This document shows positions 1-4,472 of a stretch of 6,031 nucleotides of DNA, piece after piece (the first letter of the stretch is position 1; each line of letters starts with the position of its first letter). A program made the position numbers and the translations under genes. Below the pieces are notes generated by a model. It searched no databases. It saw only the letters and a list, made by a program, of their open reading frames with translations, and was not told where the DNA came from. Source of the DNA: an uncultured Eubacteriales bacterium (lineage in GTDB: Bacteria; Bacillota; Clostridia; Peptostreptococcales; Anaerovoracaceae); assembly GCA_902797405.1 (NCBI GenBank), contig CADBSP010000043.1, positions 1 through 6,031 on the forward strand, written 5' to 3'.

Positions 1-549
1 GTTGGACTAAACGCGGAGCATGCACGTAGATATGCTCACGAGTTCTCCGGAGGTCAGCGTCAAAGAATAGGAATTGCAAGGGCGCTGGCAGTTGATCCGC
101 AATTCATAGTCTGCGACGAGCCTGTTTCTGCGTTGGATGTTTCTATTCAGGCACAGGTAATCAATATGTTCGAGGAACTCCAGGAGAAACTGGGGGTTGC
201 GTATCTCTTTATCGCACATGACCTACTGGTTGTCCACCACATATCCAAGAGAATCGCAGTAATGTACCTGGGTAAAATCGTTGAGATTGCCGATGCTGAC
301 GAACTGAACGGAAATCCAATACATCCATATACGGAATCATTACTATCTGCGGTTCCCATTCCGGATCCGGATATTACCAGAGCAAGGCAGAGAATTATCC
401 TGGAAGGAGACGTACCAAGTCCGCTGAACAAGCCATCAGGATGCCCATTTAGAACCAGATGTCGCTATGCCACGGAAAGGTGTGCGGAAGAGGCTCCGGT
501 GCTCACAGATAGAGGCGGAGATCATCAGGTTGCATGCTGGATAAAATAG
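1..549 (+). CDS. oppF: Oligopeptide ABC transporter ATP-binding protein, OppF/DppF type (5'-partial)
   Basis: This is the last 182 residues of a cytoplasmic ATPase that powers peptide import through an Opp/Dpp permease; the Walker A region lies upstream of the window. Visible in order: ABC signature FSGGQ (residues 15-19 of the fragment), Walker B with FIVCDE (Asp39, Glu40), D-loop SALD (43-46), switch histidine in IAHD (His73), then the oligo_HPY C-terminal region with NPIHPYTESLLSA (105-117). PIPDPD and the LEGDVPSP stretch favour OppF over OppD. Four cysteines near the C-terminus (148, 154, 161, 179) form the conserved Cys-rich tail of this family. The open frame enters from base 1, so a TTG at 133 is an internal Leu codon in the D-loop and not a start. 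It sits 140 bp upstream of the receptor gene on the same strand, as expected for an opp operon. No terminator is evident after the TAG, so read-through into the receptor gene is possible. OppF versus DppF cannot be settled here. Confidence 0.95.
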   Translation, partial: VGLNAEHARRYAHEFSGGQRQRIGIARALAVDPQFIVCDEPVSALDVSIQAQVINMFEELQEKLGVAYLFIAHDLLVVHHISKRIAVMYLGKIVEIADADELNGNPIHPYTESLLSAVPIPDPDITRARQRIILEGDVPSPLNKPSGCPFRTRCRYATERCAEEAPVLTDRGGDHQVACWIK

Positions 550-558
550 TATTATAAT
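530..558 (+). promoter_or_regulatory. Candidate upstream promoter for the receptor gene
   Basis: A perfect -10 TATAAT (553-558) lies 17 bp after a poor -35 TTGCAT (530-535), overlapping the end of the ATPase gene. A second TATAAT at 579-584 lacks a good -35. The region is AT-rich, so chance matches are likely; this is weaker than the candidate at 608-636. Confidence 0.3.
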
Positions 559-607
559 TCATAGGTACTATTTAGCACTATAATGTGTTAAAATAGGAAA
601 GTGGTAT

Positions 608-636
608 TTGATAGCTACCCCTAAAGGGGCTATAAA
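608..636 (+). promoter_or_regulatory. Probable sigma-A promoter of oppA with inverted repeat in the spacer
   Basis: The -35 TTGATA (608-613) and -10 TATAAA (631-636) each match the consensus at 5 of 6 positions and are separated by exactly 17 bp. Transcription would start near 643, giving a leader of about 47 nt before the ATG at 690. The spacer contains CCCC-TAAA-GGGG (618-629), flanked by ATAG (611-614) and CTAT (630-633), an inverted repeat well placed to be an operator. A hairpin there would not be followed by a T-run, so it is not a classic terminator. The promoter call is from consensus only; the operator role is inference. Confidence 0.6.
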
Positions 637-675
637 TAAGACGTTATTATTTTAAAGTCTATTAATTGAGTTAAT

Positions 676-681
676 AGGAGG
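676..681 (+). promoter_or_regulatory. Ribosome binding site of oppA
   Basis: A perfect AGGAGG ends 8 nt before the ATG at 690 and fixes that start. It suggests efficient translation, consistent with the biased codon use of the gene. Confidence 0.9.
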
Positions 682-689
682 TTAGAAGA

Positions 690-2465
690 ATGAAGAAATT
701 TATTGCAGTACTGCTTTCACTGCTGCTGGTATTCTCCCTCGCTGCATGCGGAGGAAACAATAAGCCTGCAGAAAGTGAAAGCCCAGCAACAGAAGCTGAA
801 GAAAAAACTGAAGAAGCAGAACCTGAAGCAACTGAAGAAGTTCCAGATGCTGCTGAATTGGTAAGTGAGGCATTCATCGATCCGGTTGGTGCCTGGGCAC
901 AGTACGATGAACTCATTGCAAACATCAAGGCAGAGACAGATTTCGCAAAGCGTACAGAGATGATGCACGAAGCTGAGGACATCCTCATGGCAACACAGTG
1001 CGTAATTCCAATCTACTACTACAACGATATCTATCTCCAGAAGGATTATGTTGATGGAATTTATTCCAACCCATATGCAACAAAATTCTTCATGTACACA
1101 AAGATGTCAAATGGTGCTGACACACTGAAGCTGAACCTTTCCAGTGAACCGGATTTTCTAGATCCTGCACTGAACAGTTCTGTAGACGGTGCTTGCTTGG
1201 CAGCAAACTCTTTCTCCGGTCTGTATACATATGATGCTTCCGGAGTTCCAGTTCCTGCATGCGCAACTGGCTATGAAGTTTCCGAAGATGGTCTCACATA
1301 TACAGTTAAGCTGAGGGAAGGCCTGAAGTGGTCAGACGGAAGCGATCTCACAGCTGAGGACTTCGTATACTCCTGGAAGAGAGCAGCAAGCGATGAAACA
1401 GGTGCTGACTATGCATACATGTTCGATAACTTCAAAGATTTCCCGAACATCGATGTTTCCGCTCCTGATGCAACAACATTCGTATTCACACTTAACGCTC
1501 CTTGCGCATACATGGAAGACCTTATGGCATTCCCAACATTCTTCCCTGTAAAGAAGGAAGCTGTTGAAGGTTATGCTGATTGGAAGACAAGCCCAGGTGG
1601 CTGGTGCCAGGAAGCTGGATTCGTATCCAACGGTGCATTCGTATGTACAGGTTGGAACCACGATACATCCATGACATATGAGAAGAACCCGTATTGGTAT
1701 GATGCAGACAAGGTAACTATCAATAAGCTAGAGTACATGCTCTCCGCTGATGATACAGCTATCTTTGCAGCATACAATGCAGGAGACCTGGACTTTGCTG
1801 ACTCCGTACCAACAGACGAAGTAGCATCCCTCCTGGATAATCCTGAATTCCATATCGTTGACGAACTCGGAACATACTACGTTGCATTCAACTGCAAGAG
1901 CAAGATCTTCGAAGGCAAGACACCTGAACAGGCAGCTTGCATGAGAGAAGCTTTCACAATCATGATTGACCGTGACTACATCTGCGAAAATATCGGACAG
2001 ACAGGTCAGGTTGCAGCAAACGCATTCATTCCACTCGGAATGGCTGACGGTAACGGCGGAGTATTCAAGTCCGATCCGGTTGGTCAGGGATACTTCGATC
2101 CATCCGCAGTAAGCAAGGATCCTGAAGGTATTGCTGAGCAGGCAAGAACACTTCTGAAGGCTGCAGGATATCAGTTCGGCGATGACGGAAAGCTTTCCGC
2201 TGATACACCGATTTCTCTGGAATATCTGACAAACACAACATCCGGACATATCGCAATCGCAGAATCCGTCCAGCAGGATTTGGCAACACTCGGAATCGAG
2301 CTCACAATCCAGCAGCAAGACTGGAACGTATTCCTGGAAGAGCGTAAAGCAGGTAACTTCGACTTCGCTCGTGAAGGTTGGATTGCTGACTTCAACGACC
2401 CAATCAACATGCTTGAGATGTGGACAACTGTATCCGGTAACAATGACTGCCAGTTCGGTCGTTAA
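690..2465 (+). CDS. oppA: Oligopeptide-binding lipoprotein, OppA/SBP_bac_5 family, circularly permuted
   Basis: Extracytoplasmic peptide receptor that would deliver peptides to the Opp permease. The 591-residue product starts with a lipoprotein signal peptide (1-19) and lipobox LAAC with acylated Cys20, followed by an acidic Glu/Pro/Ala/Thr linker (26-60). Residues ~67-139 (AWAQYDELI, AEDILM, VIPIYYY, FFMYTK) match the segment that normally ends OppA proteins. Residues from ~142 (ADTLKLNL, EPDFLDPA) are the normal mature N-terminus, followed by the usual core: ACATGYEVSEDGLTYTV, LKWSDGSDLTAEDFVYSWKRA and, near the end, GWIADFNDP. Asp567 there aligns with the enteric OppA aspartate (D419) that binds the peptide amino terminus. 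The chain stops at NNDCQFGR, just where homologues continue into the YDELI block. Core length (~530) is normal, so the order is permuted and nothing is missing. No in-frame ATA codon encodes Ile, unlike the next gene, suggesting high expression. The family call is secure; the permutation rests on reading by eye against remembered homologues. Confidence 0.93.
   Translation: MKKFIAVLLSLLLVFSLAACGGNNKPAESESPATEAEEKTEEAEPEATEEVPDAAELVSEAFIDPVGAWAQYDELIANIKAETDFAKRTEMMHEAEDILMATQCVIPIYYYNDIYLQKDYVDGIYSNPYATKFFMYTKMSNGADTLKLNLSSEPDFLDPALNSSVDGACLAANSFSGLYTYDASGVPVPACATGYEVSEDGLTYTVKLREGLKWSDGSDLTAEDFVYSWKRAASDETGADYAYMFDNFKDFPNIDVSAPDATTFVFTLNAPCAYMEDLMAFPTFFPVKKEAVEGYADWKTSPGGWCQEAGFVSNGAFVCTGWNHDTSMTYEKNPYWYDADKVTINKLEYMLSADDTAIFAAYNAGDLDFADSVPTDEVASLLDNPEFHIVDELGTYYVAFNCKSKIFEGKTPEQAACMREAFTIMIDRDYICENIGQTGQVAANAFIPLGMADGNGGVFKSDPVGQGYFDPSAVSKDPEGIAEQARTLLKAAGYQFGDDGKLSADTPISLEYLTNTTSGHIAIAESVQQDLATLGIELTIQQQDWNVFLEERKAGNFDFAREGWIADFNDPINMLEMWTTVSGNNDCQFGR
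878..890 (+). repeat. 13-bp direct repeat, copy 1 (second copy at 2072-2084)
   Basis: CGATCCGGTTGGT occurs exactly at 878-890 and 2072-2084, in the same frame and encoding Asp-Pro-Val-Gly in both places. Copy 1 lies exactly at the upstream edge of the relocated OppA segment; copy 2 lies in the core (SDPVGQGYF). It could be a recombination footprint or coincidence. Confidence 0.6.
888..1112 (+). other. Relocated C-terminal segment of OppA (permutation block)
   Basis: Encodes residues 67-141. By eye it aligns with the last ~75 residues of enteric OppA: SPAFDKLI against AQYDELI, the helix carrying KRTEMMHEAEDIL against QRSELYAKAEQQL, IVPVYYY against VIPIYYY, and LVKPWVGGY against LQKDYVDGI. In the usual fold this segment returns to lobe I next to the mature N-terminus, so joining it ahead of the N-terminus is sterically plausible. 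Confidence 0.8.
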
Positions 2466-2498
2466 TACTTAAGTTTAGATTGTAAATTCTACTTTTAA

Positions 2499-2534
2499 GG
2501 TGACACCTCAATAAGAGGTGTCATCTGTTTTTTT
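2499..2534 (+). terminator. Rho-independent terminator after oppA
   Basis: GGTGACACCTC (2499-2509) pairs with GAGGTGTCATC (2515-2525) across an AATAA loop, an 11-bp stem with one G-T pair. Seven T residues follow at 2528-2534. It lies 34 bp after the oppA stop codon and should end the opp transcript, separating it from the peptidase gene. Confidence 0.93.
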
Positions 2535-2601
2535 GCGATGTCCTTTTGCTTGACCTTGTACATTCCGTAAGGCACTACAGAGGTATGTCACTCTTTTTTA
2601 G

Positions 2602-2631
2602 TAGCCAAACATCTCAGTTCTATGGTAGAAT
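2602..2631 (+). promoter_or_regulatory. Probable extended -10 promoter of the M3 peptidase gene
   Basis: TGG-TAGAAT (2623-2631) fits an extended -10, with a weak -35 TAGCCA (2602-2607, 4 of 6) 18 bp upstream. Transcription would begin near 2638, giving a ~44 nt leader to the ATG at 2682. A promoter is needed here because a strong terminator lies upstream. Confidence 0.5.
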
Positions 2632-2670
2632 AAGTGTATATACACTCGTTTATATCTTTGCTTGATATAG

Positions 2671-2680
2671 AAAGGGCGGA
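2671..2680 (+). promoter_or_regulatory. Ribosome binding site deciding the M3 peptidase start
   Basis: AAAGGGCGGA lies directly before the ATG at 2682 and gives an AGG-rich Shine-Dalgarno match. The frame is open back to a GTG at 2634, but that codon overlaps or precedes the likely transcription start and has no such site, so ATG 2682 is preferred. Confidence 0.7.
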
Positions 2681-2681
2681 T

Positions 2682-4388
2682 ATGAGTAGCAGTACATGGA
2701 AATTTAGCGAGCTTAAATTCCCTAAACCTGATCTGAGAGCCTATGAGGATCTCAGTAGGGACGTTGTGGGGAGAATTGAAGAAGCTAAAGATGGTGGTGA
2801 GGTGCTTGATATATTCTTCGAGTATAACGAGTTACTACGAAGAATAAATGATATTTTAGAGGTCTCATTTATCCATCATACAATGGACACCACCAACGAA
2901 ATGTATGATAACGAGCAAAGATGGGTGGATGAGAATATGCCTCTTTTTACCAAGCTGAACTTGGATTTTGCTGAGGCTGTTTATAGAAGCCCGTTTAGAT
3001 CCGAGATTGAAGAAAAGCTTGGATCCATGTACTTTACAAAGATGGACATAAAGAAAAAGACATTCTCTGAAGAGAATATTCCGCTCAGGCAAAGGGCTTC
3101 AGAGCTTTGTGACGAGTATCAAAAGATAATTGCATCATGTGAAATAGAGATAAAAGGGGAGAAAAAGAATTTCCTAACGCTGCAGAGGCTTTTAACAAAT
3201 GAAGATAGAGAGGTTAGAAAAGCTGCATTTAAGGGTTTTTCAGGCTTTCTAAGTTCTAACGAAGAGCGATTGGAGAGAATCTGGGATGAGCTCATAAAGG
3301 TGAGAACTCAGATAGGAAAGAACCTGGGCTACGATAATTTTGTTCCAGTTGGATACCTGGAGCGAGGGCGAATTGATTACGGTCCGGAAGAGGTGGCACG
3401 TTTCAGAAAACAAGTGGAAGAGGAGATAGTCCCGCTTTGCAGTAAAATATACGAGGCCCAGGCGAAGAGACTCGGATTGGATGAAATAAAGGTATACGAT
3501 GAACTCGTTGCTTTTCCTGACGGTAATGCCAAACCTGCCGGTGATGAAGAGTATATGCTTGATCAGTTAATCCAGATGCTTCGTGAGACGAGCAATGAAA
3601 CCAACGAATTCATCGACTTCATGCTGGATCATGGATTGATAGATTGTGAGATTAGACCCAACAAAGCCGCAACGGAGTATTCGACATTTATAGCTTCACA
3701 TAAGGCGCCGTTCCTGTTTTCATTCTTTGATGGAAGCGCAAAGGGCGTAAAAACCTTAACAGGAGAAATGGGACATGCTTTTGCAACGTATAGGTCTTCC
3801 AGGAGACAGCTCATAGACGCATATTATGTGTCGACTGCAGACATCATGGAAATACATGTGATGGCAATGAATGAACTATCCAACAGGTTCGCGGATCGCC
3901 TTTTTGGCGATGATGCAGAAAAATATATTTTCTATAATTACCACGATCTTATAACATTCATTCCGTTTGGCGTCGCGGTTGACGAGTTCCAGCATATCTG
4001 CTACGAGAATCCTGATTTGACTCCGAAGGAACGTACCAATGAGTGGCACAAGCTCGAACAAAAGTATATGCCTTGGAGAAAATACGATGATGAAGATGAA
4101 TTCATGAACCGAGGCGGATATTGGTATAATAAGCATCACATATTCCATTTTCCGATGTATTATATCGAATATGATTTGGCTACTATTAATGCTCTGGAAT
4201 TAATGAACCATTATAATGAAAGACAAACCACTGCATGGCAGGATTATTTGGAACTAACTGATATGGGTGGTAGCAGAAGGTATTTGGAAATCCTGGAACA
4301 CGCAAATATAACTCCGGCTTATGAAGATGGCGCGGTGGCAAATGCAATTAGCCACGTAAAGGGAATCCTGGAAAACTATCATCAATAG
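2682..4388 (+). CDS. M3-family oligoendopeptidase (PepF-like) with a degenerate zinc motif
   Basis: A 568-residue soluble cytoplasmic protein of the thimet/oligoendopeptidase F family, which cleaves short imported peptides; length is typical for the M3B branch. The N-terminus (WKFSELKFPKPDL) and helical first half are family-like. The catalytic region reads TGEMGHAF, so the zinc motif HExxH is Gly361-Glu362-Met-Gly-His365: the general-base Glu and second His are kept but the first zinc-ligand His is Gly. The third ligand is present as Glu390 in ADIMEIHVMAM, 25 residues after His365, the spacing seen in thimet oligopeptidase. Downstream HHIFHFPMYYIEY (485-497) supplies the His and Tyr residues that normally stabilise the transition state. 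The Gly codon is GGA, three base changes from CAC or CAT, so a single sequencing error does not explain it. The gene follows oppA but has its own likely promoter. It could be a pseudo-peptidase, an altered metal enzyme or weakly active. Ile codons are often ATA, unlike oppA. Confidence 0.92.
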   Translation: MSSSTWKFSELKFPKPDLRAYEDLSRDVVGRIEEAKDGGEVLDIFFEYNELLRRINDILEVSFIHHTMDTTNEMYDNEQRWVDENMPLFTKLNLDFAEAVYRSPFRSEIEEKLGSMYFTKMDIKKKTFSEENIPLRQRASELCDEYQKIIASCEIEIKGEKKNFLTLQRLLTNEDREVRKAAFKGFSGFLSSNEERLERIWDELIKVRTQIGKNLGYDNFVPVGYLERGRIDYGPEEVARFRKQVEEEIVPLCSKIYEAQAKRLGLDEIKVYDELVAFPDGNAKPAGDEEYMLDQLIQMLRETSNETNEFIDFMLDHGLIDCEIRPNKAATEYSTFIASHKAPFLFSFFDGSAKGVKTLTGEMGHAFATYRSSRRQLIDAYYVSTADIMEIHVMAMNELSNRFADRLFGDDAEKYIFYNYHDLITFIPFGVAVDEFQHICYENPDLTPKERTNEWHKLEQKYMPWRKYDDEDEFMNRGGYWYNKHHIFHFPMYYIEYDLATINALELMNHYNERQTTAWQDYLELTDMGGSRRYLEILEHANITPAYEDGAVANAISHVKGILENYHQ

Positions 4389-4436
4389 TTGAGGTTCATA
4401 ATTATTTGCACAGTTATAAAAAGAGATGGAAAGCAT

Positions 4437-4461
4437 TTATCATTCAGCATTGAATGAATAA
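4437..4461 (+). other. Imperfect hairpin upstream of the CWB2 protein gene
   Basis: TTAT-CATTCA (4437-4446) pairs with TGAATG-A-ATAA (4451-4461) around a GCAT loop, a 10-bp stem with one bulged A. No T-run follows, so it is a poor terminator. It ends 11 nt before the ATG at 4473 and could affect ribosome access. The stem is AT-rich and may be chance. The rest of 4389-4472 shows no convincing promoter or terminator. Confidence 0.35.
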
Positions 4462-4472
4462 GTGAAAGAAAA

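Noticed and set aside
806..840. Direct repeat AACTGAAGAAG at 806-816 and 830-840
   Set aside because: It reflects the low-complexity Glu-rich lipoprotein linker and is common in such spacers; no mobile or regulatory meaning is supported.
671..988. Minus-strand open frames across the oppA start
   Set aside because: They are mirror frames of the repetitive GAA-rich linker, without ribosome binding sites or recognisable protein features.
1728..2318. Long minus-strand open frame inside oppA
   Set aside because: Very Cys-rich nonsense composition and lies wholly opposite a clear coding frame; a result of oppA codon bias.
2466..2500. Missing OppA C-terminus hidden by a frameshift after 2465
   Set aside because: The sequence between the stop and the terminator is only 33 bp, and in no frame does it resemble the YDELI/YYY block; that block is already present at 888-1112.
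2580..2599. Possible second terminator (GAGGTATGTCACTC followed by six T)
   Set aside because: It resembles the right arm and T-run of the upstream terminator, but no matching left arm is present, so no stable hairpin forms.
2634..2681. GTG at 2634 as start of the M3 gene, adding 16 residues
   Set aside because: It has no ribosome binding site, overlaps the likely -10/transcription start, and the extra residues do not look like the family N-terminus; ATG 2682 has AAAGGGCGGA before it.
4389..4420. Promoter TTGAGG/TATAAA before the CWB2 protein gene
   Set aside because: The spacing is 20 bp and the -35 is weak; not better than chance in this AT-rich stretch.
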